Source: a bacterium UBA1790
GTDB taxonomy: Bacteria; Bacteroidota; Bacteroidia; Bacteroidales; Muribaculaceae
Assembly (NCBI GenBank): GCA_002314465.1
Contig: DCGA01000054.1
Span: 191 to 8,337, forward strand
Direction of reading: 5' to 3'
Length of the DNA stretch: 8,147 bases
Under the pieces are notes generated by a model. That model saw only the letters and a program-made list of their open reading frames with translations, did no database searches and was not told where the DNA came from. A program made the position numbers and the translations under genes. Shown in pieces: positions 1 through 5,861 of this stretch. Each line of letters begins with the position of its first letter. Position 1 is the stretch's first letter.

Positions 1-1279
1 AGCGCGAGTCGAGCGAGTTGTCGCGGTTGTCGCCCATCATCCAGTAGTAGTCCATCTTGAAGGTATAGGTAGTGGCGGGCTTGTCGTTGATGTAGATGAC
101 ACCGCCCTTGACCTCGAGTTTGTTGCCCTCGTAGTTCTTGATGCAACGCTCATACACGGGCAGATTGTGCAGCGTGAGATGGAGAGTAGCGCCTTTCTTG
201 GGGATCCACAGCGGTCCGTAGTTGTTGTGTGTCCATCCGTAGTCGTGTCCCACGGGGTGGGTGAGGATGTTGTCGTTGCTGCCCACGAGCATCTCGTCGG
301 TAACGCGTTCAACAGCGGTTACCCAGGGGTAAGACTTGAGTTTCTTAACCATCTCGTAGGTGAGGGGCATCTCGTAGAACTGTCCGTTAAAACCGCGGTC
401 GTCGACGCTCACGCCCAGTTCCTCGTAAACCTGCTCGGTGATAATGGTGCCGTCGGTTGTGACGATGTAGCGGAACTGCACGTTCTCGGGTTCGTCGAGT
501 TGCTTGCCGTTGATATACACGAGTCCGTCCTTCATCGAGAAGGTCTCGCCGGGCAGACCCAGGCAGCGCTTCACATAGTTGTCGCGGCGGTCGACGGGTC
601 GATAGATGACCTCGCCGAAGACGTCCTTGTTGTTCCACACGGCGTCGCGCCCTTTCTCAAAGACGAGGGTGTAATAGTCGGGGTTGGGGCAGTTGAGAGC
701 CACGGTGTCGCCGGCGGGGAAGTTGAAGACCACGATGTCGCCGCGCTCCACGCTACGCATGCCTTTGAGGCGGTGGTAGTCGAGCTGCGGATTGTCAAGG
801 TAAGACTTGCAGTTGAAGAAAGGCAACATGTTCTGTGCCAGGGGGAAGTGGATGGGAGTCTGCGGCACGCGGGGGCCATAGACCATCTTGTTTACCCACA
901 GGAAGTCGCCGGTGAGCAGTGATTTCTCGAGCGAAGAAGAGGGAATCTGGTAGTTCTGTCCCACGAAGAGGAACAGGAAATAAACCAGTACCAGCGCATA
1001 AACGATGGCGTCAATCCATCCCATGACGGTGCGCAGGGGTTTGTTCTTGATAGCCTTCCAGCGGGTGTAGGGGATGAACTGTGTGAGGTAGATGTCGGCG
1101 AGCAGCGGCAGTGCCAGCAGCAGCCACCAGTTGCCCACCCAGGCAACCCATGCTACATAGATTGCGGCTACAATGCCGAATCGTGCCCAACGTGTCGCCT
1201 TGACGCGACCGAGTCGCTCCTTGAGATTACCGGTTTGGGGATTGTACTCTATCTCGTTTTCTTTGCTTTTGTTGCTCAT
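1..1279 (-). CDS. lepB: Signal peptidase I, 3' end cut by window edge
   Basis: Membrane-bound serine protease that removes signal peptides from exported preproteins, with its active site on the periplasmic side. The frame is open from an ATG at 1279 to the left edge: 426 codons and no stop. Three hydrophobic segments are visible at about residues 34-48, 51-66 and 88-107. Directly after the third comes IPSSSLEKSL, where Ser116 is the expected nucleophile. The general-base lysine is Lys237 in NYVKRCLGLPGE, and the signature GDNRDNSLDSR is at 416-426, so the missing part is probably only a short C-terminal stretch. The Ser-Lys spacing is about 121 residues, against 55 in E. coli LepB; long inserted segments of this kind are, from memory, usual in Bacteroidota enzymes. 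It is transcribed alone here, about 820 bases beyond der, with its own candidate promoter at 1342-1349. Family assignment is firm. Confidence 0.95.
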   Translation of the reverse strand, partial: MSNKSKENEIEYNPQTGNLKERLGRVKATRWARFGIVAAIYVAWVAWVGNWWLLLALPLLADIYLTQFIPYTRWKAIKNKPLRTVMGWIDAIVYALVLVYFLFLFVGQNYQIPSSSLEKSLLTGDFLWVNKMVYGPRVPQTPIHFPLAQNMLPFFNCKSYLDNPQLDYHRLKGMRSVERGDIVVFNFPAGDTVALNCPNPDYYTLVFEKGRDAVWNNKDVFGEVIYRPVDRRDNYVKRCLGLPGETFSMKDGLVYINGKQLDEPENVQFRYIVTTDGTIITEQVYEELGVSVDDRGFNGQFYEMPLTYEMVKKLKSYPWVTAVERVTDEMLVGSNDNILTHPVGHDYGWTHNNYGPLWIPKKGATLHLTLHNLPVYERCIKNYEGNKLEVKGGVIYINDKPATTYTFKMDYYWMMGDNRDNSLDSR

Positions 1280-1341
1280 ATCTGTGGTGTTTACTTGTGT
1301 TGTGAAACGCGTGTCGCGGGCGATACGCGCATAATAATGTG

Positions 1342-1349
1342 CGAAGTTA
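1342..1349 (-). promoter_or_regulatory. Candidate -7 element for lepB
   Basis: The minus strand reads TAACTTCG here, one base from the Bacteroidota -7 consensus TAnnTTTG and from the TAACTTTG used three times elsewhere in this window. It lies 63 bases before the lepB ATG. I see no convincing TTTG/TTG -33 element at the expected 19-20 base distance, so the call rests on the -7 box and position alone. Confidence 0.35.
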
Positions 1350-1533
1350 CTCATTTTTCACGATATAGCGTCCATTGCGTTCTTAAAAAATCACAATTCG
1401 CTTTTTAAAGGGACGGGGTTTGGGTACTGAAACGAATTAAAATAATTAATATTAAAGCTTTGCGAGTGGGTAAAAACTGAAAGAAATTACGATAAATTAT
1501 TAGAAATTAGGCTTCGCGCGGGGGATGTTTTTT

Positions 1534-1560
1534 AGACTAAAAAGACAAAAGGGCTATAAA
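1534..1560 (+). repeat. Imperfect direct repeat, copy 1 (AGACTAAAA...)
   Basis: This 27-base segment starts AGACTAAAAAGAC and ends with ATAAA. It matches 1938-1964 at 22 of 27 positions in the same orientation without gaps. The two copies bracket the structured element at 1606-1663 and the hairpin cluster at 1837-1921. The adenine-rich composition weakens the significance, but the shared non-A bases (GACT, C, G, C, T) support a real relationship. Confidence 0.5.
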
Positions 1561-1605
1561 GCTTCGCGATAGCGTTATTTAGACAGACCCGAGCGAAGCG
1601 AGCTG

Positions 1606-1663
1606 GATGGAGCGAGCAGCGGTGAGTGGGCGTAGCCCGTGCCGCGAATGTCGAGCCTCCATC
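1606..1663. repeat. Structured GC-rich element with GATGGAG/CTCCATC ends
   Basis: A 58-base GC-rich island in AT-rich surroundings. Its ends GATGGAG (1606-1612) and CTCCATC (1657-1663) are perfect 7-base inverted repeats. Inside are GCGG/CCGC (1619-1622 with 1642-1645) and GGGC-GTA-GCCC (1628-1638), so it can fold into nested stems on either strand. It is preceded by GAGCGAAGCGAGC at 1591-1603. I see no poly-T tract that would make it a terminator. It resembles short dispersed elements in Bacteroidales intergenic DNA; that resemblance is from memory and unchecked. Confidence 0.5.
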
Positions 1664-1710
1664 AACAACAAAAGGGCTGTTGAGGGTGATTTAAGAACAT
1701 AAAAGATTTA

Positions 1711-1740
1711 ACTACGGATTTATCTGATTTCTCTGGATTT
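1711..1740 (+). repeat. Phased GATTT repeat, first block
   Basis: ACTACGGATTTATCTGATTT at 1711-1730 continues into CTCTGGATTT. The word GATTT recurs at 1717, 1726 and 1736, so the spacing is 9-10 bases. The first half is nearly the same as 1801-1820, which differs only at a T/G and at the last base. Confidence 0.6.
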
Positions 1741-1767
1741 TTTTTGTTCTTATGTCTTATATCTGTC

Positions 1768-1797
1768 CACGAATTAGCACGAATTTACACTAATTTA
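1768..1797 (+). repeat. Three tandem 10-bp units (CACGAATTAG type)
   Basis: Three consecutive 10-base units can be read: CACGAATTAG, CACGAATTTA and CACTAATTTA. The period equals about one helical turn. Similar 'CACGAATTA' strings are, as I recall, widespread in intergenic DNA of Bacteroidota and some other phyla. They flow directly into the inverted-repeat copy starting at 1797. Confidence 0.7.
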
Positions 1798-1820
1798 TTA
1801 ACTACGGATTTAGCTGATTA
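1797..1820 (+). repeat. 24-nt imperfect inverted repeat, left copy
   Basis: The segment (ATTAACTACGGATTTAGC followed by TGATTA) matches the reverse complement of 1974-1997 at 21 of 24 positions; the differences are at copy positions 7, 10 and 19. With its partner it encloses the three-hairpin cluster, giving a unit of about 201 bases. Confidence 0.65.
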
Positions 1821-1836
1821 TTTGGAGGTAATGCTT

Positions 1837-1921
1837 TTGCCCTTTCAGGGCGTGGGGTTGTGTGGTGCTGTTTACCCAGGGCGTTGCCCTGGGCTGGTAG
1901 CGGCATTGCCCTTTCAGGGCG
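1837..1921. repeat. REP-like cluster of three hairpins
   Basis: Two identical 16-base copies of TTGCCCTTTCAGGGCG (1837-1852 and 1906-1921) lie on either side of a longer palindrome, CCCAGGGCGTTGCCCTGGG (1875-1893). Each outer copy folds as GCCCT-TTC-AGGGC; the middle one has a perfect 8-bp stem with a GTT loop. The arrangement small-large-small, with GCCC/GGGC in every stem, is that of a repetitive extragenic palindrome. I recall closely similar CCCAGGGCG...CCCTGGG units dispersed in Bacteroidales genomes, in some cases thought to be mobilised by IS200-like REP-associated transposases; no such gene is in this window. Confidence 0.75.
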
Positions 1922-1937
1922 CTGTTACTTCTGTTTC

Positions 1938-1964
1938 AGACTAAAAGAACAAAAAGACGATAAA
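1938..1964 (+). repeat. Imperfect direct repeat, copy 2 (AGACTAAAA...)
   Basis: Partner of 1534-1560: AGACTAAAAGAACAAAAAG followed by ACGATAAA, with 22 of 27 positions identical. It sits just after the hairpin cluster and before the right inverted-repeat copy. Confidence 0.5.
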
Positions 1965-1973
1965 CAATTTGTT

Positions 1974-1997
1974 TAATCTGCTAAATCTGTGGTTAAT
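1974..1997 (-). repeat. 24-nt imperfect inverted repeat, right copy
   Basis: On the minus strand it begins ATTAACCACAGATTTAGC, matching the left copy (1797-1820) at 21 of 24 positions. It contains GATTT and GATTA at a 9-base spacing, so it belongs to the same phased-repeat family as 1711-1740 and 1801-1820. Confidence 0.65.
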
Positions 1998-2031
1998 TTA
2001 AAAAAAGGATGTAAGGGCTGGGTGGTGGTAC

Positions 2032-2060
2032 AAAAATCCCTCGGCTGTGGGGCCGAGGGA
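2032..2060 (-). terminator. Intrinsic terminator after der
   Basis: A perfect 9-bp stem, TCCCTCGGC/GCCGAGGGA (2037-2045 with 2052-2060), has a 6-base loop and is followed on the minus strand by TTTTTG (2036-2031). This is a textbook rho-independent terminator pointing away from der, 44 bases past its stop codon. There is no matching T-tract in the plus direction, so it is unidirectional. It ends the DUF177-der cluster before the repeat region and lepB. Confidence 0.88.
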
Positions 2061-2103
2061 TGGGGTATGCTTATTCCCTTGCGGGGGTATGTGCTTTTGT
2101 CCT

Positions 2104-3417
2104 TTACTTCTCGCGGAAGAAGAGGTTGATGGGTGTGCCGGTGAGGTTCCAGCGCTCGCGAATCTGGTTCTCGAGGTAGCGCTTGTAGGCGTCGCGTACC
2201 CACTGGGGAAGGTTGCAGAAGAAGATGAAGGTGGGCACCTTGGCTCCCTTGAGCATGGTGACGTACTTGATCTTGACATACTTGCCCTTGACTGCGGGTG
2301 GCGGGAAGGCTGCGATAATCTCCTGCATCACGTTGTTGAGTTGTGATGTGGGGATGGTGCGCTGGCGGTTCTCGTTGACCTCGACAGCTGTTTCGAGCAC
2401 CTTGTGGATGCGCTGCTTGGTGAGTGCCGAGCCGTAGATGATGGGGAAGTCGGTAAAGGGTGCGAAGCGCTCGCGGATGGTGTCCTCGAAGTGCTTGATT
2501 GCCTCCTGCGACTTGTTCTCTACGAGGTCCCACTTGTTGACGAGCACGACGAGTCCCTTGCGGTTTTTCTCAATGATAGAGAAGATGTTAACGTCTTGTG
2601 ACTCAATGCCTCGCGTGGCGTCGATGAGCAGGATGCACACGTCGCAATACTCGATAGAACGGATGCTGCGGAGCACCGAGTAGTACTCGATGTCTTCGTT
2701 AACCTTGTTCTTCTTGCGGATACCCGCTGTGTCGACCAGATAGAAGTCGAAACCGAACTTGTTGTAGCGTGTGTGTATGCTGTCGCGTGTGGTACCTGCA
2801 ATGTCGGTAACGATGTTGCGGTGCTCGTCCATGAGAGAGTTGACGAGCGAAGACTTGCCTGCGTTGGGTCGTCCAACGATTGCAAAGCGGGGCAGGTCGT
2901 CGGTGGGCTCGTCGAGGTCTTTCTCGGGCATGCGCTTTACTACCTCGTCGAGGAGGTCACCTGTGCCGGTGCCTGTCATCGCCGAGATAGAGAAGGGGTC
3001 GCCGAGGCCAAGCGAGTAGAACTCGGCGAGGGCATAGATGCTCTCGTTGTTGTCGTCCTTGTTGGCAACCACGATGGTGGGCTTGTTGCTGCGTCGCAGA
3101 ATTGAAGCCACGTGGTCGTCGAGGTCGGTAACGCCGTTCTTGATGTCGACCATGAAAAGAATCACGTCGGCCTCGTCGATGGCGAGGTGTACCTGCTTGT
3201 TGATTTCGCCTTCAAAAATATCCTCACTGTTGACAACCCATCCGCCTGTGTCTACGACACTCATTTCGAGTCCGTTCCACTCCATCTTGCCATACTGGCG
3301 GTCGCGTGTGGTGCCGCTTGTGTCGTTAACGATTGCGGCGCGAGTCTGTGTGAGTCGGTTGAAAAGAGTTGACTTGCCCACATTGGGTCGTCCAACTATT
3401 GCTACTAATCGTCCCAT
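2104..3417 (-). CDS. der: Ribosome biogenesis GTPase Der (EngA)
   Basis: Double-domain GTPase required for maturation of the 50S subunit. The 437-residue product is close to the B. subtilis protein (436). First G domain: P-loop GRPNVGKS at 9-16, DTGG at 56-59, NKDD at 119-122 and SA at 145-146. Second G domain: GRPNAGKS at 182-189, DTAG at 229-232, NKWD at 294-297 and SAL at 330-332. A C-terminal KH-like domain follows from about 345, ending in [11 protein letters not shown]. The start chosen is the ATG at 3417 ([15 protein letters not shown]), which matches the family's N-terminus. The frame continues upstream to 3537, but that would overlap the end of era with serine/arginine-rich sequence that looks non-coding. 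It follows era after 34 bases and ends at the strong terminator at 2032-2060. No key residue is missing. Confidence 0.97.
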   Translation of the reverse strand: MGRLVAIVGRPNVGKSTLFNRLTQTRAAIVNDTSGTTRDRQYGKMEWNGLEMSVVDTGGWVVNSEDIFEGEINKQVHLAIDEADVILFMVDIKNGVTDLDDHVASILRRSNKPTIVVANKDDNNESIYALAEFYSLGLGDPFSISAMTGTGTGDLLDEVVKRMPEKDLDEPTDDLPRFAIVGRPNAGKSSLVNSLMDEHRNIVTDIAGTTRDSIHTRYNKFGFDFYLVDTAGIRKKNKVNEDIEYYSVLRSIRSIEYCDVCILLIDATRGIESQDVNIFSIIEKNRKGLVVLVNKWDLVENKSQEAIKHFEDTIRERFAPFTDFPIIYGSALTKQRIHKVLETAVEVNENRQRTIPTSQLNNVMQEIIAAFPPPAVKGKYVKIKYVTMLKGAKVPTFIFFCNLPQWVRDAYKRYLENQIRERWNLTGTPINLFFREK

Positions 3418-3451
3418 GTTATGTTGTATTCTTGTTTTTCTTAGTTTATAA

Positions 3452-4357
3452 TCACTCGATATAGCCAAACTGCTTGAGTTTGTTCTCCTGGTTGCGCCAG
3501 TCTTTCTCGACCTTGACATAGAGCTGGAGGAAGACACGCTTGTCGAAGAACTTCTCGATGTCCTTGCGAGCCTCGATGCCTATGTGCTTGAGTTTCTTGC
3601 CCTGGTGGCCGATGATAATGCCCTTCTGGCTATCGCGCTCTACATAGATGACAGCCATGATGTGGATGTCGTTGTCCTTCTCGTCGAAGAGTTCTACGAT
3701 CACCTGTGTTGCATAAGGCACTTCCTTGTCGTAGCTCAGCAGGATTTTCTCGCGGATAATCTCGGTAACGAAGAAGCGCGAACTGCGGTCGGTGAGGGCG
3801 TCCTTACCGAAGTAGGGCGGGCTCACGGGGAGCAATTCGACGATGCGCGCCATGAGGTTGTCGACGTTGAAGTTCTCGGTAGCGCTGGTGGGGAACACCT
3901 CGGCCTGAGGCAGCAACTGCTTCCACTGATCGATAACGCGCAGCAGGTCGTCGTTGCCCTTGAGCAGGTCAATCTTGTTGATGACGAGCAGGATGGGAAT
4001 TTTCTCCTTGGCGACCTTGTCGAGGAACTCCTGGTTCTTAGTGGGTGACTCAATCACATCGGTGACATAGAGGAGGATGTCGGCATCTACAAGTGCGCTC
4101 TTAGAGAACTCAAGCATGCTCTCCTGCAGCTTGAACTTAGGCTTGAGGACGCCGGGAGTGTCGCTGAAGACGATCTGGTAGTCATCGCCGTTGACGATAC
4201 CCATGATGCGGTGGCGTGTGGTCTGTGCCTTGCTTGTAATGATAGACAATCGCTCACCCACGAGCCTGTTGCTCAAGGTAGACTTGCCCACATTGGGGTT
4301 GCCCACGATGTTGACAAATCCCGCACGATGCTGCGGAGTCACGTTGTTTTCGCTCAT
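3452..4357 (-). CDS. era: GTPase Era
   Basis: Essential GTPase that binds the 3' end of 16S rRNA and helps assemble the 30S subunit, often acting at the membrane. The 301-residue product has P-loop GNPNVGKS at 19-26, DTPG at 66-69, NKID at 127-130 and SAT at 158-160. A C-terminal type-II KH domain carries its GxxG loop as [14 protein letters not shown] (GHQG at 250-253), and the family ending YVKVEKDWR...LKQFGY is present. The chosen start is the ATG at 4357, giving [19 protein letters not shown], the usual short lead before the G domain. A GTG at 4417 in the same frame would add 20 residues, but that segment lies in the arm of a terminator-like hairpin. It is separated from fabH by 181 bases holding that hairpin and a weak promoter candidate, and is followed closely by der. 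Confidence 0.96.
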   Translation of the reverse strand: MSENNVTPQHRAGFVNIVGNPNVGKSTLSNRLVGERLSIITSKAQTTRHRIMGIVNGDDYQIVFSDTPGVLKPKFKLQESMLEFSKSALVDADILLYVTDVIESPTKNQEFLDKVAKEKIPILLVINKIDLLKGNDDLLRVIDQWKQLLPQAEVFPTSATENFNVDNLMARIVELLPVSPPYFGKDALTDRSSRFFVTEIIREKILLSYDKEVPYATQVIVELFDEKDNDIHIMAVIYVERDSQKGIIIGHQGKKLKHIGIEARKDIEKFFDKRVFLQLYVKVEKDWRNQENKLKQFGYIE

Positions 4358-4401
4358 TATTGTAGTCGGGTTAATAACAGAACTTATTGAAATATACATT
4401 G

Positions 4402-4442
4402 AAAAATGCACCGCCACCCTTGTTAGAGTCGTGATGCATTTT
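4402..4442 (-). terminator. Terminator-like hairpin between fabH and era
   Basis: On the minus strand AAAATGCA (4442-4435) pairs perfectly with TGCATTTT (4410-4403). The inner part continues to an AACA loop, giving an 18-position stem with only two mismatches (A-C and G-G) and two G-U pairs. The 3' arm ends in a run of five T (4406-4402). The A-rich 5' foot and U-rich 3' foot are typical of intrinsic terminators. It sits 45 bases before the era start, so it should end or attenuate transcripts coming from fabH. It could instead act as an attenuator for a promoter at 4463-4470. Confidence 0.6.
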
Positions 4443-4462
4443 CAGTTATCATTTATCATACT

Positions 4463-4496
4463 CTAAGTTACGGTCTTATATATTGTGCCTGGCAAA
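4463..4496 (-). promoter_or_regulatory. Weak candidate promoter ahead of era-der
   Basis: Minus strand TAACTTAG (4470-4463) is one base from the TAnnTTTG -7 element. A TTTG (4496-4493) lies 22 bases upstream, slightly further than the usual 19-20. If real, its transcript would start near 4457 and run first through the hairpin at 4402-4442. A second weak -7-like word, TATATTTC (4396-4389), follows the hairpin but lacks a -33 partner. Confidence 0.25.
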
Positions 4497-4538
4497 AAGC
4501 GGCAGCCAAACGAGGCCACTGCTTAATGCGCAGGAGCA

Positions 4539-5525
4539 TTATATAGCCCAAACCAGGTATGATGCGCCCCAAGTGAAGCCTGCGCCAAAGGCAGTGAGGA
4601 CGATTTTGTCGCCCTTCTTGAGCTTGCCCTTGAACTCGTCGAGGCAGATGGGAATGCTGGCAGCGCTGGTGTTGCCTGTGTGCTCGATGTTGACGAGAAC
4701 CTTCTCGGGGTCGATTTGGAGGCGACCGCCTACGGCCTCGATGATGCGCATGTTGGCCTGATGAGCCACAAACCAGTCGATGTTGTCGCAAGTAAGGTTG
4801 TTGCGTTCCATTACATCAACAGTAGAAGTGTACATGTCCATCACAGCATTCTTATACACAGCGCGACCTTCCTGATAGAGATAATGCTCGCGAGCCTGTA
4901 CGGTCTCGACAGTAGCGGGCTTGGCGCTACCGCCAGCCTTGTATACCAGGTTTTCAAGTCCGCTTCCATCAACGTGGAACACACCGTCGATGAAACCGAG
5001 GGTGTTGTCCTCGCTGGGCTCGATGAGCACTGCGCCCGAACCGTCTCCGAAGAGGGGGCATGTAGCGCGGTCTTGATAGTCAACCATGCTCGACATCTTC
5101 TCGGCGCAAACCACGATGACCTTCTTGTAAAGGCCAGCCTTGATGTAGGCGTTGGCAGCCTGACAAGCTACGATGAAGCCAGCGCAAGCAGCCTGGATGT
5201 CATAGGCGTAGCACTTCTTCTCGAGTCCGCAACCATGAGCGATAACCGAAGCTGTGCTGGGGAAGCGGTAGTCGGGGTTAGAAGTTGCGCAGATGAGCAG
5301 GTCCACGTCGTCGGGGTTAGTCCCAGTCTCGGCGAGGAGTTTGCTCACCGCCTGAATACCCAGGTAAGATGAGCCAGCGTCTTTCTTGAGAATGCGGCGC
5401 TCCTTAATGCCCACGCGGGTGGTGATCCACTCGTCGTTAGTGTCGACCATCTGCGCAAGTTCCTCGTTGTTGAGGATATAGTCGGGCACGTAAGATGCGA
5501 TGCCGGTAATAATTGCGTTAAGCAT
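4539..5525 (-). CDS. fabH: Beta-ketoacyl-ACP synthase III (FabH)
   Basis: Starts each round of type II fatty-acid synthesis by condensing an acyl-CoA primer with malonyl-ACP in the cytoplasm. The 328-residue product has the thiolase-fold catalytic triad in its expected contexts: Cys114 in DIQAACAGF, His255 in FVAHQANMRI and Asn285 in EHTGNTSAAS. The glycine-rich LFGDGSGAVLIEP is at 159-170 and the C-terminal GFTWGASYLVW closes the fold. The start is the ATG at 5525 (MLNAIITGIASYVPDYILNN), the normal N-terminus for the family. Primer preference (acetyl-CoA or branched) cannot be read from these motifs. It lies 130 bases after rpmF, with a long inverted repeat in the gap, and before era. The link with rpmF and DUF177 is also known from E. 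coli (yceD-rpmF-plsX-fabH); here plsX is absent. Confidence 0.97.
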   Translation of the reverse strand: MLNAIITGIASYVPDYILNNEELAQMVDTNDEWITTRVGIKERRILKKDAGSSYLGIQAVSKLLAETGTNPDDVDLLICATSNPDYRFPSTASVIAHGCGLEKKCYAYDIQAACAGFIVACQAANAYIKAGLYKKVIVVCAEKMSSMVDYQDRATCPLFGDGSGAVLIEPSEDNTLGFIDGVFHVDGSGLENLVYKAGGSAKPATVETVQAREHYLYQEGRAVYKNAVMDMYTSTVDVMERNNLTCDNIDWFVAHQANMRIIEAVGGRLQIDPEKVLVNIEHTGNTSAASIPICLDEFKGKLKKGDKIVLTAFGAGFTWGASYLVWAI

Positions 5526-5548
5526 ATGTAATCTTAATTTAGTCTATT

Positions 5549-5601
5549 AAAAACATATCCTAAATAAGGTGTTATGCAGCCATAGCAGATTATTTAGGAT
5601 A
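5549..5601 (-). terminator. Possible attenuator hairpin between rpmF and fabH
   Basis: TATCCTAAATAA and TTATTTAGGATA form a perfect 12-base inverted repeat (5601-5590 with 5567-5556 on the minus strand). Inside, TGCTATG and CATAACA can add a further imperfect stem around a GCTG loop. Two bases after the 3' arm the minus strand has TTTTT (5553-5549), so it can act as a terminator or partial attenuator downstream of rpmF. No TAnnTTTG promoter is visible in the remaining 23 bases before fabH, so some read-through must feed fabH if nothing else does. An operator or mRNA-stabilising hairpin is an alternative. Confidence 0.5.
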
Positions 5602-5655
5602 CACCAACTTTTAGTGAAAGTTTATCGTCGTTCTGTAACAAAGGTTGCGACTGTA

Positions 5656-5841
5656 TTAAACAGCAGCCTCCTCGCCCATAACCTGCTTGCCACGATAGTA
5701 GCCGCACTCGGGACATACAGTGTGATAAACATGCCAAGCTCCGCAGTTAGAGCATTGAGCGATAGTGGGTGCTACAGCCACGTCATGAGTTCTTCTCTTG
5801 GCTGTACGAGTCTTTGATTGTCTACGTTTAGGATGTGCCAT
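5656..5841 (-). CDS. rpmF: 50S ribosomal protein L32
   Basis: Small zinc-ribbon protein of the large ribosomal subunit. The 61-residue product begins MAHPKRRQSKTRTAKRRTHD, the standard L32 opening. It carries a four-cysteine zinc site, Cys30-x2-Cys33 and Cys43-x2-Cys46 (CSNCGAWHVYHTVCPECGYY), so it is the zinc-binding form rather than a cysteine-free paralogue. It starts 20 bases after the DUF177 stop. The gap is A-rich on the coding strand (AACAAAAAAATAAAAACAAA) with no Shine-Dalgarno sequence, as is usual in this phylum. It is almost certainly co-transcribed with DUF177. Confidence 0.98.
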   Translation of the reverse strand: MAHPKRRQSKTRTAKRRTHDVAVAPTIAQCSNCGAWHVYHTVCPECGYYRGKQVMGEEAAV

Positions 5842-5861
5842 TTTGTTTTTATTTTTTTGTT

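Larger units (their letters stand above)
1280..2103. other. 824-base gene-free region made largely of repeats
   Basis: Between lepB and der there is no credible coding frame. From the lepB side it holds the lepB leader and candidate promoter (1280-1440), AT-rich sequence with scattered GCTT(C/T)GCG words (1457-1464, 1511-1518, 1561-1568), a structured element (1606-1663), blocks of about 10-bp-phased AT repeats (1711-1740, 1768-1820), a three-hairpin cluster (1837-1921), an inverted copy of the phased repeat (1974-1997) and the der terminator (2032-2060). A 66-codon frame at 1744-1944 is composed of these repeats and is not a gene. Confidence 0.8.

Noticed and set aside
167..922. 251-codon plus-strand open frame over lepB
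   Set aside because: Antisense shadow of lepB, whose catalytic motifs are read continuously on the minus strand. The plus frame has no recognisable domain, promoter or neighbour support.
1768..1921. CRISPR-like array
   Set aside because: The repeats are either directly tandem 10-base units without spacers or hairpins of two types, with no regular spacer length and no cas genes in the window.
1744..1944. 66-codon plus-strand frame in the lepB-der spacer
   Set aside because: Its codons are made of the CACGAATTA repeats and the hairpin cluster; there is no coding signature.
2047..2103. Possible further hairpin (TTCCC...GGGGG) between der stop and its terminator
   Set aside because: Only three to four pairs and no T-tract; the perfect terminator just beyond explains the termination.
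3418..3537. N-terminal extension of der by 40 residues
   Set aside because: It would overlap the 3' end of era and adds serine/arginine-rich sequence not found in Der; the ATG at 3417 gives the normal N-terminus.
4680..5372. 230-codon plus-strand frame over fabH
   Set aside because: Antisense shadow of fabH, which has its full catalytic triad on the minus strand.
5602..5655. Internal promoter for fabH (AACCTTTG on the minus strand)
   Set aside because: The -7 box lacks its leading T and no TTG stands at the -33 position; it also lies upstream of the hairpin at 5549-5601.
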